The notes under the pieces: model-generated
What the model was told of the DNA's origin: nothing
What the model saw: only the letters and a program-made list of their open reading frames with translations
Database searches by the model: none
DNA from: Rhizobium sp. Leaf262
GTDB lineage: Bacteria; Pseudomonadota; Alphaproteobacteria; Rhizobiales; Rhizobiaceae
Assembly: GCF_001422245.1 (NCBI RefSeq)
Contig: NZ_LMMM01000020.1
Location: 124,001-188,000 of the forward strand
DNA length: 64,000 nt
Direction of reading: 5' to 3'
Made by a program: the position numbers and the translations under genes
Shown: positions 1-8,618 of the stretch, in pieces
How positions within the stretch are numbered: position 1 is the stretch's first letter
Layout of the letters: the number at the start of each line of letters is the position of its first letter

Positions 1-1017
1 CAGAATGAGAATCGTCGGCGTCAGATCGAGCGCGGTACCGACGACAAGGACGAGGATCATGATGACGAACATCAGAAGCATCGGACGATCGATCAGCGGC
101 TCGATATAACCGGCAATCTCGGCGGGGATGTTAGCTGCCGTGATGAGCCAGGCCGAAACGAGCGCTGCACACACCAGAAACATGATGACCGACGTCGTCT
201 TGGCGGCCTGCAGAATGACCCGCGGCAAATCCTTCGGCTTCAATTCACGATAGATAAACATGCCCACGAACATGGCGTAAGCCGCAGCGATGACGGCAGC
301 CTCCGTCGGCGTCACGACGCCCGCCTTGATGCCGCCGAGAATGATGACCGGCATTCCGAGCGCCCACGCGGCGCGACCGGTAGCTGTCAGCCGTTCGGAC
401 ATTGGCGCTTTCGGCAGCGGTTGCACGTTATCTTTGCGGACGACGATCAGCCAGGCGACGACGAGCGAGAGCCCCATCAAAATGCCGGGAACGATGCCCG
501 CCATGAACAGTTGCGTGATGGAAACGTTTGCGGCCACACCGAACACGATGAACGCCATCGATGGCGGAATGACCGGAGCGATGATGCCACCGGCTGCAAT
601 CAGTCCGCCAGCGCGCGGAACATTGTAGCCCGCCTTTGCCATCATCGGCAGCAGAATGGCAGCGAGCGCGGCCGTATCCGCTGCCGCAGAGCCTGAAATA
701 CTGGCCATGATGATCGCAGCCAGAATGGCCACGATGCCGAGACCGCCACGTATGTGACCGACGCATGCAATGGCGAAATCGATGATACGGCGCGACAGAC
801 CGCCCGAATTCATCAACTCACCCGCCAGGATGAAAAAGGGGATCGCCAGCAGCGTGAAGGTGTCGGCACCAGCAATCATGTTCTGCGCGATGATCTGGGT
901 GTTGAACATGCCCATGAACCACATGAGAATGACGCCACAGAACATCAGGGCAAAGGCGACGGGCACGCCGATGACCATTGCGCCCAAGAGCGATGCGATA
1001 AAGACGAGAAGTGTCAT
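1..1017 (-). CDS. TRAP transporter large permease (DctM-like), partial
   Basis: Large membrane subunit of a tripartite ATP-independent periplasmic transporter, which imports an organic or sugar acid using an ion gradient. The 339 residues present are almost continuous hydrophobic segments. They carry the family signatures SGSAAADTAA near residues 108-117 and APVIPPS near 147-153. The ATG overlaps the stop of the dctQ-like gene as TGATG, so the two are translationally coupled. The C-terminal part (families run to about 425-430 residues) lies beyond the window start. No DctP binding protein is visible; it may lie further left. Substrate unknown; the FAH-family hydrolase upstream hints at a sugar-acid or keto-acid substrate. 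Confidence 0.93.
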   Translation of the reverse strand, partial: MTLLVFIASLLGAMVIGVPVAFALMFCGVILMWFMGMFNTQIIAQNMIAGADTFTLLAIPFFILAGELMNSGGLSRRIIDFAIACVGHIRGGLGIVAILAAIIMASISGSAAADTAALAAILLPMMAKAGYNVPRAGGLIAAGGIIAPVIPPSMAFIVFGVAANVSITQLFMAGIVPGILMGLSLVVAWLIVVRKDNVQPLPKAPMSERLTATGRAAWALGMPVIILGGIKAGVVTPTEAAVIAAAYAMFVGMFIYRELKPKDLPRVILQAAKTTSVIMFLVCAALVSAWLITAANIPAEIAGYIEPLIDRPMLLMFVIMILVLVVGTALDLTPTILIL

Positions 1018-1550
1018 CAGGTCCGCTCCGCCAGTTGTTCGACTGTCAGGTTCTCACCGGCAAAGGCTGAAATCTCCTCATCGGTGACGCGCCCGGTCAA
1101 AAGTCGCACGAGACGCTCCAGCGCGATCAGAACCATGCCAGCACCGGTGAATAGACCGATCCCGTAGACCCAGATCATCGACATGCCGGTCACCGGTGCA
1201 GCCATGCTGGCGTTGATGGGAAACTGTTTCCACGTACCCCAGAAAAAGATGGCCGAGCAGACGATGATCACCACATTGGCAAGCGACATGCAGATGATGC
1301 GACCGCGACGCGACAGAAACATTACGAGTGTTTCGATACCGAGATGGCTGTGCTCCCTGAAGGCGACGACGGCACCTATGAAGGTCAGCCAAACGAAGAA
1401 GTAACGCGACAATTCTTCCGATACGTTGAGGCCGGAATTGAAACCGTAGCGAAGGATCACGTTGAGGAAGACCATGATCGCCATGCCTGACAGCAGCAGG
1501 ATCAGCAGGAGCTCGAGGAAACGATAGAAGAGATCGATGGCTTTTTGCAT
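1017..1550 (-). CDS. TRAP transporter small permease (DctQ-like)
   Basis: Small four-helix membrane subunit of the same TRAP transporter, 177 aa, the normal length for DctQ. Hydrophobic segments lie near residues 12-33, 50-66, 88-106 and 122-145. The first loop carries NVILRYGF and the second helix region SEELSRYFFVWLTFIGA, both typical of the family. The start follows the FAH gene stop by only 3 nt, and the stop overlaps the dctM start. The gene is therefore the middle member of a three-gene transcriptional unit. Function is from family membership; the transported acid cannot be read from the sequence. Confidence 0.92.
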   Translation of the reverse strand: MQKAIDLFYRFLELLLILLLSGMAIMVFLNVILRYGFNSGLNVSEELSRYFFVWLTFIGAVVAFREHSHLGIETLVMFLSRRGRIICMSLANVVIIVCSAIFFWGTWKQFPINASMAAPVTGMSMIWVYGIGLFTGAGMVLIALERLVRLLTGRVTDEEISAFAGENLTVEQLAERT

Positions 1551-1553
1551 GTC

Positions 1554-2723
1554 TCACACCTTTCCAAGAAGACCGCGTCGGGCCAGATTGCGAATGAGGG
1601 AACCGACGCCGAACGTCCATTCCGGGCACTGGTCGGTGCGCTCAACCCGGTTTACGAGCCGTCCGAGCTTTGCGGTGGAAATCTCAACCCGGTCGCCGAT
1701 TTCGTGGGTGAACCCCTGCCCTGCGCCACGGCGGTCTTTGACAGGCGCAAACATGGTGCCCAGAAACAGAACCGCACCATCAGGATATTGATGATTTCGA
1801 TTTCTCAATTGGGAGGCAAGGCTTTCGGGTGAGCGGCTGATGGCTTCCATCGGGCTTTCGCCTGTCATTTCAAAGCCGTCTTCGCCTTCCACCCGCAAGC
1901 CAACACGAACCCGGCGCAAGTCCTCCATTGTGAAGCTTTCGTCGAAAAGTCGGATGAAGGGGCCGATGGAGCAGGAAGCGTTGTTGTCCTTGGCCTTCCC
2001 CAGAAGCAGGGCGGAGCGCCCTTCGACGTCGCGAAGGTTGACGTCGTTGCCCAGGCTTGCACCTAGGATCGTGCCGTCCGAGCGCAGGACGAGGACCACT
2101 TCCGGCTCGGGATTATTCCATTGGGAAATTGGGTGGATGCCGACGAGATCGCCGCATCCTACCGATGACATAGGCTGTGCTTTGGTAAATATCTCCGCAT
2201 CAGGGCCGATGCCGACCTCGAGATATTGCGACCAGAGGCCCATGTCCTGCAAGAGCGTCTTGACCGCAGCAGCCTGTTCGGACCCCGCGACGAGACCACG
2301 AAGGCTATCGCCGAGAACCGGCGCGAGCTTGGCACGAATGTCCTGAGCGCGACGGGGATCACCCTTGGCCTGTTCCTCGATCACCCGCTCCAGCATGCTG
2401 TCTGCAAAGGTCACGCCAGCAGCCTTGATAGCCTGCAGGTCGATCGGCGCCAGAACCTTGCCAGCATCGCCAGACAGGAAGTCCTGCAACGGTCCAAGGT
2501 CTGGAAACGAGGTCGAGTGACGAAGGACCGCGCCGAGATCATCCAGTTCGAGCAGACCTGACATCGTTGGCGCGATGCTTGACAGATCCAGAACCCGGCC
2601 ATCGGAGATAAGAACCGGACAAGGACCACCTTGCGCGTCAGACCAGACGCGCCCGACCAGGAGAGCGTTATCGGCATCGTCCGGCAAAATGGATTCTGCG
2701 CGCAGTACACCTTCGGAATTCAC
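1554..2723 (-). CDS. Fumarylacetoacetate hydrolase (FAH) family protein
   Basis: A 389-aa protein with the C-terminal FAH fold, seen as VGIGPDAEIFTKAQPMSSVG, the metal-site stretch NPEPEVVLVL and a later GAVLFLGTMFAPVKDR. Relatives act on 2-oxo acids, for example as acylpyruvase or 2-keto-3-deoxy sugar-acid dehydratase. The start is a GTG with a GGAGG seven bases upstream. It is the first gene of the TRAP operon, so it probably metabolises the imported acid. FAH-family members near sugar-acid transporters are often 2-keto-3-deoxy-L-arabonate/fuconate-type enzymes, but the exact reaction here is inference. An inverted repeat lies about 60 bp upstream of the start. Confidence 0.85.
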   Translation of the reverse strand: MNSEGVLRAESILPDDADNALLVGRVWSDAQGGPCPVLISDGRVLDLSSIAPTMSGLLELDDLGAVLRHSTSFPDLGPLQDFLSGDAGKVLAPIDLQAIKAAGVTFADSMLERVIEEQAKGDPRRAQDIRAKLAPVLGDSLRGLVAGSEQAAAVKTLLQDMGLWSQYLEVGIGPDAEIFTKAQPMSSVGCGDLVGIHPISQWNNPEPEVVLVLRSDGTILGASLGNDVNLRDVEGRSALLLGKAKDNNASCSIGPFIRLFDESFTMEDLRRVRVGLRVEGEDGFEMTGESPMEAISRSPESLASQLRNRNHQYPDGAVLFLGTMFAPVKDRRGAGQGFTHEIGDRVEISTAKLGRLVNRVERTDQCPEWTFGVGSLIRNLARRGLLGKV

Positions 2724-2780
2724 GGATAGTCCTCCACATGTCCAGACAAGCCCCTTGCCCTCCAGCAGTAGGCTTGCCGT

Positions 2781-2801
2781 ATTGTCAGGATGTCTGACAA
2801 T
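2781..2801. promoter_or_regulatory. Candidate operator, perfect 8-bp inverted repeat upstream of the TRAP/FAH operon
   Basis: ATTGTCAG and CTGACAAT form perfect arms around a 5-nt spacer, about 58 bp before the GTG of the FAH gene. Size, symmetry and the TTGTC/GACAA ends resemble sites of FadR/FCD-type GntR regulators that control sugar-acid operons. No regulator for it is visible next door; it may be encoded outside the window. Regulatory role is inference. Confidence 0.55.
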
Positions 2802-3016
2802 CGTCCCGAACGATGTCTAAAACGTTTTCGGTTCTGGTCAAAGCATATTTTACATCTTGCACATAGTTCTGATGTTTTACACACAGCCCAGCAACCGGGC
2901 GGCCCTTCCACTGCCCGTTTGCAGCTTGGCGGGAGCGCAGACTTGCATCAATCGGATATGATTTGGAACTTCACAGCTGGAGAGCGGTTTAATGGGTTCA
3001 TTAAGAGGAGACAAAT
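2802..3016. other. Intergenic stretch between the divergent FAH operon and the small proline-rich gene
   Basis: Together with the operator region this makes a gap of about 290 bp without a credible gene on either strand. The composition is more AT-rich around 2818-2880 than in the flanking genes, consistent with promoter DNA for the rightward small gene, but I could not assign a convincing -35/-10 pair. The short frames that cross it lack ribosome binding sites. Confidence 0.4.
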
Positions 3017-3214
3017 ATGCCTGACCGTGACCTTCCCGGTACCGATCCAGTCGAAACACCTCGTGGACCGACAACAACACCCGGTATTCCTGACCGCACA
3101 CAGGAGAAGCCCGCAGCTCCTCCCATAACGAATCCCGGTGACAGCAAAAATCCCAACGATCCGGTGATCAATCCCGCACTACTGCCCATAGGTGATCCAG
3201 CAGGGGCTGCATGA
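3017..3214 (+). CDS. Small proline-rich hypothetical protein
   Basis: A 65-aa protein with 16 prolines and many Asp, Asn, Thr and Gly residues. There is no cysteine, no membrane segment and no signal peptide. The pattern is of short Pro-x-Asp and Asn-Pro units and is likely disordered. Support for a real gene: a strong AGGAGA lies 6-7 bases before the ATG, the frame is free-standing in an otherwise empty interval, and the composition is not that of a shadow frame. The next gene is on the other strand and convergent. I do not recognise a function. It resembles the small proline-rich conserved hypothetical proteins of rhizobia, but this is impression only. Confidence 0.55.
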   Translation: MPDRDLPGTDPVETPRGPTTTPGIPDRTQEKPAAPPITNPGDSKNPNDPVINPALLPIGDPAGAA

Positions 3215-3254
3215 AGTAGAAATAACCAGAGCTGACGAAAAGAATTCCAGGCGG

Positions 3255-4607
3255 CTAAGCCGGGTCTGTGGAAACGATGGAGATTTCTCTCTGATTCCAG
3301 CCTTCCGGCAGCGGAAGAGGTCTCACCACATGTACGTCGTCAAGGTCTAGGCCGGTGACGTTATGTGTAAAAATGCCCGGCATGCCGCCTGGATACTCAA
3401 TCAGCCCGATGATCTTCCCATCAGGTCCAAACCGCCAGGCGTTTACTCGCCCCGCACTTTTGTCCTCAATCGGAAACCGATCGAAGCGATCCTCAATCGT
3501 CGGGCGGATATCATAACTTAGTCCCGTCTTCAAAGGGCCAGGAACCTGCTCTAGCGAGACCCTGCGTAGAGCCACCCCTGAAATACCACCGGGCGTTTCT
3601 GCAACTAGGTTGATGGCACCTTCCATTCGTCCCGTAACATCTTCGACAACGACATCTGTAACAGCCCCGGCCGGGAACTCTTCCGGGCGGCGATCGAGCA
3701 CCGTGATTGTTATCGCTTCTCCAGAACCCCAAAAACCTGCGGGCGTTTCATGGCAATCCACGGTGATACGCACGAAGCGAACACCAGCCACAGCACCGCC
3801 ATCACGTGAGAAGATACCAAGGCCACGATTGGATTTTTCGATACGGACATCTTCAAAGGAGATGTTGCGGAAGTCAGAGAAACTTTCCGTTCCCAGCTTC
3901 AAGGCACAGGAGCGGCTTTCCACGATGCAATTTCTGACAATGACATTCTCACAAGGTCCGGTTAGCGAACCGTCCTCCCGACGCGTCGTTTTCAGCACGA
4001 TCCCATCATCGGCGGTTCGAAAAACACTGTCGATAATGTCGACGTTGCGGCATCCGTCGATAACGATGCCGTCAGTGTTTGGCATTCGGCGATCATTATC
4101 GACAGCAACACCTTTGACCTTGATGCCGTCGCATCCGGCGAAATGCATGGTCCACATTGGAGAGTCGTCGATGCGCAGGTTTTCGATTGTGATGTCACGG
4201 CAAGCATCGAGAACCAGAATACGCGGACGGTGGCGTGATGCGACAAGCGTTCCCATCTCACCATCGTCACCGTGGGTATAAGCTGTCGATCCGGCGCAGA
4301 AAATCCGCCCGCCGCCGATCAACGCAATATTACGAGCACCCACCGCGGTCATCATCGCCCGGTTGCTTTCCTCGGCAACGATGGCAACGGTCGTATGCGC
4401 ATAGGCGTCGTAGCGCGGTACGAAATGCAGCTCGGCACCATCTGAAATCTCGATCGTCAAATCAGAGCGTAGCCGCAACCCACCACAATGGTGTATCCCC
4501 GCTTCGAGCAAGACATGGAGCGGTCCTGTTTGCGCGTCGAAAAGTGACTGCAGCGTTTCAGTGATCTCGCCGCTCTGAGGTGAAATACGGATGGGTGAAG
4601 ATGTCAT
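3255..4607 (-). CDS. Glycoside hydrolase family 28 (polygalacturonase-like)
   Basis: A 450-aa right-handed parallel beta-helix protein. It has the GH28 catalytic stretch NTDG (177-180, Asp179) and the Asp pair of ADDGI (Asp200/Asp201). The later family positions are divergent: ALKLGTES replaces the usual Gly-His-Gly, and RGLGIFSRDGG sits where R-I-K occurs. No signal peptide is apparent, so the enzyme seems cytoplasmic and would act on short oligosaccharides delivered by the ABC system upstream. It is the last gene of that operon. An in-frame TTG at 4631 would add eight residues; neither start has a clear ribosome binding site. The substrate could be oligogalacturonate or another uronic-acid or rhamnose-containing oligomer. 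Confidence 0.85.
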   Translation of the reverse strand: MTSSPIRISPQSGEITETLQSLFDAQTGPLHVLLEAGIHHCGGLRLRSDLTIEISDGAELHFVPRYDAYAHTTVAIVAEESNRAMMTAVGARNIALIGGGRIFCAGSTAYTHGDDGEMGTLVASRHRPRILVLDACRDITIENLRIDDSPMWTMHFAGCDGIKVKGVAVDNDRRMPNTDGIVIDGCRNVDIIDSVFRTADDGIVLKTTRREDGSLTGPCENVIVRNCIVESRSCALKLGTESFSDFRNISFEDVRIEKSNRGLGIFSRDGGAVAGVRFVRITVDCHETPAGFWGSGEAITITVLDRRPEEFPAGAVTDVVVEDVTGRMEGAINLVAETPGGISGVALRRVSLEQVPGPLKTGLSYDIRPTIEDRFDRFPIEDKSAGRVNAWRFGPDGKIIGLIEYPGGMPGIFTHNVTGLDLDDVHVVRPLPLPEGWNQREISIVSTDPA

Positions 4608-4670
4608 GGGTACATCCGATCGTTTGTTCAAGAAACATGTCCGACGGTCTGAGACAGGCCGCCACTGAAA

Positions 4671-5642
4671 TCAGCAACGCGTCTGCAAAAGCGCGGCGAT
4701 ATAGCCGTAGCAAAAAGCAAAAGCGACTTGCTGCTGGTTTTCCCCAGCCAGCGTTGGCGCATGATCAGGCATGACCATGTATTGATAGCCCGTGTCTCGC
4801 AGTGCATCGATGACCGCAGGCATGTCGATATCGCCGTCTTCCGGAAAGCTTTCTCGGAACGAATAGCGCTTGCCGACGATGTTGCGGAAATGAATGTTCA
4901 TGATCTTGCCGCGCTCACCAAACCAGCGTGTGATTTCAGGCACTTCGGACACATCCTCAACCATCTCACCCAAGGTACCGATGCAAAAGTTCAGGCCGTG
5001 GACCGGGCTTTCATGCATTCCGACGAAACGCTTCATGCCCTCGACAGAGCCAAGAACCCGGGTAACGCCCATGTAGCCCGGCGGCGTTGCCGGGTCGTGC
5101 GGGTGACAGGCGAGACGAACATTGACGGACTCCGCCACCGGAACCACGCGCGCCAGGAAATAATCGACCCGCTCCCAGATCGTGTCCTCATCAAGCGAGC
5201 CGACGCCAGCCGGTGCCGGTTCATCGGGATTGGCAAGGTCCAGCCTGAACGCCTCTGCCATATAGCCACCACGCCCCGGCTCCATGGGTGTGCGGGGAAT
5301 GCCGATATAATTGAAATTATAGCGAACGGACGGAATACCGGCAGCAGCACAATTTTCGATCAGCCTGCAAATTCCGTCGATCTGGCTGTCACGCTCCGGC
5401 CCCGCCAGCATGATGTCTTTGCAGGGCACATCCCGGTCGACCCGCGTGGACGGCATGGGAAGCTGCGTCATATCGAGCGTCAGGCCGAAACTCTCGATCT
5501 TTTCGCGAAAAGCCTCCAGCGTCGCTCGATCCCATGCACGCCAATCGCCCGGCGGCGTGGCGGAAACGTTGCTGACGCCGAGCTGCTTCATCACCCGGTA
5601 GTCATCGTCGTTGCGGGCCGGGATTTGTGTTCCGAGATACAT
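4671..5642 (-). CDS. Mannonate dehydratase (UxuA)-like sugar-acid dehydratase
   Basis: A 323-aa TIM-barrel protein with the UxuA-type metal-site motifs in order: CHPHDPA, NFCIGTLGEM, IHFRNIVG, FPEDGDIDM and MPDHAP. UxuA dehydrates D-mannonate to 2-keto-3-deoxygluconate in glucuronate breakdown. This protein is shorter than E. coli UxuA (about 390 aa), so it belongs to a related subgroup and its exact hexonate substrate is uncertain. GGAG sits eight bases before the ATG. Its position between a lactonase-like gene and a GH28 gene fits a route from uronic-acid-containing oligosaccharides to 2-keto-3-deoxy acids. Confidence 0.85.
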   Translation of the reverse strand: MYLGTQIPARNDDDYRVMKQLGVSNVSATPPGDWRAWDRATLEAFREKIESFGLTLDMTQLPMPSTRVDRDVPCKDIMLAGPERDSQIDGICRLIENCAAAGIPSVRYNFNYIGIPRTPMEPGRGGYMAEAFRLDLANPDEPAPAGVGSLDEDTIWERVDYFLARVVPVAESVNVRLACHPHDPATPPGYMGVTRVLGSVEGMKRFVGMHESPVHGLNFCIGTLGEMVEDVSEVPEITRWFGERGKIMNIHFRNIVGKRYSFRESFPEDGDIDMPAVIDALRDTGYQYMVMPDHAPTLAGENQQQVAFAFCYGYIAALLQTRC

Positions 5643-5699
5643 CTGCTTGCTCCGTTCAGTCTGTCTTATGGAAACTCAGCCAAAAGGCTGTCGCACTGC

Positions 5700-6605
5700 T
5701 TAGGGCTCATCTGACATGTTGGGGTCATAAATGGGTTCCGGCATTCCCTGGAAAGGAAGATCGACGACGTATACGTCGCCGCCAAGCCCAACGCCCTCTG
5801 CTTTCAGGCTCGTGATGAAAGCAGTCTTCAAGTCTGGCCCGATGAAGCAGATATTGGTCGGATTCGGCACATCGACGTGGATTTCCGCATCGATGCGTCC
5901 CCGAGGCGTCATGCGCACAATCTTGCCGCCATCACTTGCCGCGATCCAGTAGCAACCGTCCGTATCGACAGCTGCACCATCAGGCCGACCGCCCAGCGTC
6001 GCTTGATCCGCAAACAGCCTGCTGTTTTTGAAATTCCCGGTGGTCGGGTCGAAATCCTGCACCAGCACTCGCGGATTGAGTGGGTTGGAGTCCGATACGT
6101 ACATGACCCGCCCGTCAGGGCTCCAGGCGAGCCCGTTCTGTGTTCGAAACTGCCCGCCCCGCTCCAGAACCACACCACCACGACCAATGCTGAACAGTGT
6201 GCCGAACGCGCCGGGCGCAGACGTATCCGGTGCCATGGAGCCGGACCAGAAACGCCCCTGTCGATCGCAAGCTCCGTCATTCATCCTCCACCCGGAACCG
6301 AGAGCCGGTCCGTTACCAGCCCCCAGCAAGATTTCCCCATCGCCAATGTCGAGCGTGACAAAGCCCCGCTCGGTCGAGGCGATAAACCCACCGCAGGCCT
6401 TCAGCGCCAAGGCACCTACGCGCACAGGCAGATCGAACTGCTCCATACGAGCAGCCGGGTAGGTCATGCGATAAAGCTTTGCACCGGCCGCATCCACCCA
6501 GGTCACGCGCCCGGCATCCGGCTCCCAGACGGGGGTTTCACCAACACCGCAATTCGGGCGGGCGATGCGCTCGGCGGTGTGGACCGAAGGGCCTTGCAAT
6601 GTCAT
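5700..6605 (-). CDS. SMP-30/gluconolactonase/LRE family lactonase
   Basis: A 301-aa six-bladed beta-propeller of the regucalcin/gluconolactonase type. Visible hallmarks are GVGETPVWEP near the N-terminus (metal-binding Glu), NDGACDRQGRFWSG in the middle, and QNGLAWSPDGRVMYVSDS plus RPDGAAVDTDGCYW later (metal-binding Asn/Asp). Such enzymes open aldonolactones to aldonic acids, which here would feed the mannonate dehydratase-like enzyme downstream. It lies 36 bp after the ABC ATPase gene in the same direction and ends 57 bp before the dehydratase. No export signal is seen, so it should act in the cytoplasm. Confidence 0.88.
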   Translation of the reverse strand: MTLQGPSVHTAERIARPNCGVGETPVWEPDAGRVTWVDAAGAKLYRMTYPAARMEQFDLPVRVGALALKACGGFIASTERGFVTLDIGDGEILLGAGNGPALGSGWRMNDGACDRQGRFWSGSMAPDTSAPGAFGTLFSIGRGGVVLERGGQFRTQNGLAWSPDGRVMYVSDSNPLNPRVLVQDFDPTTGNFKNSRLFADQATLGGRPDGAAVDTDGCYWIAASDGGKIVRMTPRGRIDAEIHVDVPNPTNICFIGPDLKTAFITSLKAEGVGLGGDVYVVDLPFQGMPEPIYDPNMSDEP

Positions 6606-6641
6606 GTCAGTCCAATCTGCTTTATCAATGCGATGTCTGTC

Positions 6642-7727
6642 TCACACCGATGGCACCAGACGGCGTTCCGTCCCGGCATCGAAAAGCAGTGCTTTTCCAT
6701 CGGCAATCGTCAACGCGACCTCTTCGCCAACACGCAGTTCGCTGCGGCTTTTCGAGGAAACGAGTATCTGTCCAACGGGACTATCACAAATCACCGTTGT
6801 ATCAGAGCCCGTCGTTTCCACCGCATGGACCTTCGCAGGCAAAGCATCGACCGTGCCGTGTTGCACGATCTGAAGATATTCAGGTCGTACGCCCACGACC
6901 ACGTCACGCCCGCCTGCATCGGTGTAATGTCCGGGTATCGACAACCGGCTCTGCCCATCTTGCAGCAAAAGCGTTTTAGCATCGGCGCTGATCTTCGCCT
7001 TGATGAGATTGATGGCAGGCGAGCCGATAAAGCTGGCGACGAAAATACTGTCAGGCAAATCATAGAGGTCGAGCGGTGTCCCGGCCTGCTCGACACGTCC
7101 GTCACGCAACACCACGATCTTTTGCCCCATCGTCATCGCCTCGACCTGATCATGGGTCACGTAGACGGAGGTCGTATTCCATTTGTGATGCAGGTCGCGG
7201 ATTTCGCCTCTCACCTGACTGCGAAGCTTCGCATCGAGGTTCGAAAGCGGCTCATCGAAGAGGAAAACGGCAGGATTGCGGACGATGGCTCGACCCATAG
7301 CAACACGTTGGCGCTGGCCACCGGACAACTCCTTCGGCAGGCGGTCCAGCAATTTCCCAAGATCGAGCATCTGCGCGACCTCATCGATCTTCTGCTTGAT
7401 TTCGTCCTTGGGTCGCTTTGCCAAACGCAGGGCGAAGCTCATGTTTTCACGCACGGTCATTTGCGGATAAAGAGCATAGCTCTGGAACACCATGGCGATG
7501 TCACGCTCCTTTGGCTCGAGATCGGTGACATCGCGCTGGCCGATAGCGATCGTGCCCTCGGTGGCTTCCTCAAGCCCCGCGATGATCCGCAGCAAGGTCG
7601 ATTTGCCCGAGCCGCTCGGCCCGATAAGGACGCAGAATTCGCCATCTTCGATATCTATGGATACGTCCTTGATGACGTCGACGGCACCGAATGATTTCGA
7701 CACGTTTCTGAGAGAAACCGCACCCAT
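6642..7727 (-). CDS. Sugar ABC transporter ATP-binding protein (UgpC/MalK type)
   Basis: A 361-aa ATPase for a carbohydrate importer. It shows Walker A GPSGSGKST, Q-loop region FQSYALYPQMTV, signature LSGGQRQRVAMGRA, Walker B VFLFDEPLSNLD and H-loop VYVTHDQVEAM. An OB-type regulatory domain (about residues 235-361) follows, as in MalK and UgpC. The start at 7727 is preceded by AGGAGA; the longer frame to 7766 has no such site. It follows the permease genes in the operon by about 40 bp. ATPases of this subclass energise uptake of oligosaccharides or glycosides, in line with the GH28 downstream. Confidence 0.95.
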   Translation of the reverse strand: MGAVSLRNVSKSFGAVDVIKDVSIDIEDGEFCVLIGPSGSGKSTLLRIIAGLEEATEGTIAIGQRDVTDLEPKERDIAMVFQSYALYPQMTVRENMSFALRLAKRPKDEIKQKIDEVAQMLDLGKLLDRLPKELSGGQRQRVAMGRAIVRNPAVFLFDEPLSNLDAKLRSQVRGEIRDLHHKWNTTSVYVTHDQVEAMTMGQKIVVLRDGRVEQAGTPLDLYDLPDSIFVASFIGSPAINLIKAKISADAKTLLLQDGQSRLSIPGHYTDAGGRDVVVGVRPEYLQIVQHGTVDALPAKVHAVETTGSDTTVICDSPVGQILVSSKSRSELRVGEEVALTIADGKALLFDAGTERRLVPSV

Positions 7728-7766
7728 CTTCTTCTCCTGAATTGTCTTGGCGCAAATCCTGCGCAA

Positions 7767-8618
7767 TTAGCCTTTGACCGCGCCAGCCATGATGCCGCGA
7801 TTGAACTGCCGCTGTAGCAGGAGGTAGACGACGACACTGGGTGCCATGGCGACGAGCGTCGCTGCCACCAGGATATTTGGTGTGATGGTGTCGTCCACGC
7901 GCAGCGATCCGAGCGCCACGGGCAGTGTCATCAACTCCTTGTCGTTCACCACGATCAGCGGCAGAAGATACTGATCCCAGATCATGATGAAGCCGAAAAT
8001 GAGCACTGTCCCTAGCGCCGGACGCACCAATGGCAGGATAACCCGAAAGAATATCTGCCATTCGCTTGCACCGTCGATGCGCGCGGCCTCTTCCAGCTCG
8101 AGCGGAATGGCACGCATGAACTCCGTCAGCATGAAGATGGAAAACGCCCAGCCGACCACCGGCAGGATCATCGCCAGATACGTATTGTAGATCGAGACAT
8201 TAATGATCGGCAGTTCCTTCTGCATGACCAGATAGAGTGGAATCGCGATGACCTCTTCCGGCAGCATCAGCGTACAAAGGATAAGCAGGCTGACGACCGC
8301 AGCGCCGCGAAACTTCTTGCGGGCAAGCGCGTAGGCCGCAAGGGCACTGACGGTGACCTGCAAGGCCGTACCGACGATGACGACGATGACCGAGTTCATC
8401 AGATATCGCCAAACTTTCATATCCACGAGCGCGATGCGGAAGTTCTCAAGCGTCGGGCTATGCGGAATGAGGGTCAATTCACCGGGTTTCAGGCTGACGC
8501 CACTGAAGGCGGTAACCAGCGCACCCCAGAACGGCCCGACGAAAACAACGATCAGAATGGCGTAAAGGACATACCGCATCACGGTTAGCAGAAGAGGAGT
8601 TTTCATCTTTCGTCTCAT
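7767..8618 (-). CDS. Sugar ABC transporter permease (MalG type)
   Basis: A 283-aa inner-membrane permease with six predicted helices. The cytoplasmic EAA loop reads EEAARIDGASEWQIFFRVILPLVRPAL in part, which docks the ATPase. The C-terminal SVVVYLLLQRQFNRGIMAGAVKG is typical of the MalG side of carbohydrate importers. The ATG at 8618 overlaps the stop of the preceding permease as TGATG; an internal ATG at 8606 is an alternative. Long in-frame extension upstream overlaps the other permease and is not coding. Confidence 0.93.
   Translation of the reverse strand: MRRKMKTPLLLTVMRYVLYAILIVVFVGPFWGALVTAFSGVSLKPGELTLIPHSPTLENFRIALVDMKVWRYLMNSVIVVIVGTALQVTVSALAAYALARKKFRGAAVVSLLILCTLMLPEEVIAIPLYLVMQKELPIINVSIYNTYLAMILPVVGWAFSIFMLTEFMRAIPLELEEAARIDGASEWQIFFRVILPLVRPALGTVLIFGFIMIWDQYLLPLIVVNDKELMTLPVALGSLRVDDTITPNILVAATLVAMAPSVVVYLLLQRQFNRGIMAGAVKG

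Noticed and set aside
5877-7694. A 605-codon plus-strand open frame opposite the lactonase and ABC ATPase genes
   Set aside because: It is the antisense shadow of two clearly recognisable minus-strand genes, has no recognisable domain, and carries an His/Arg-rich composition typical of frames antisense to high-GC coding DNA.
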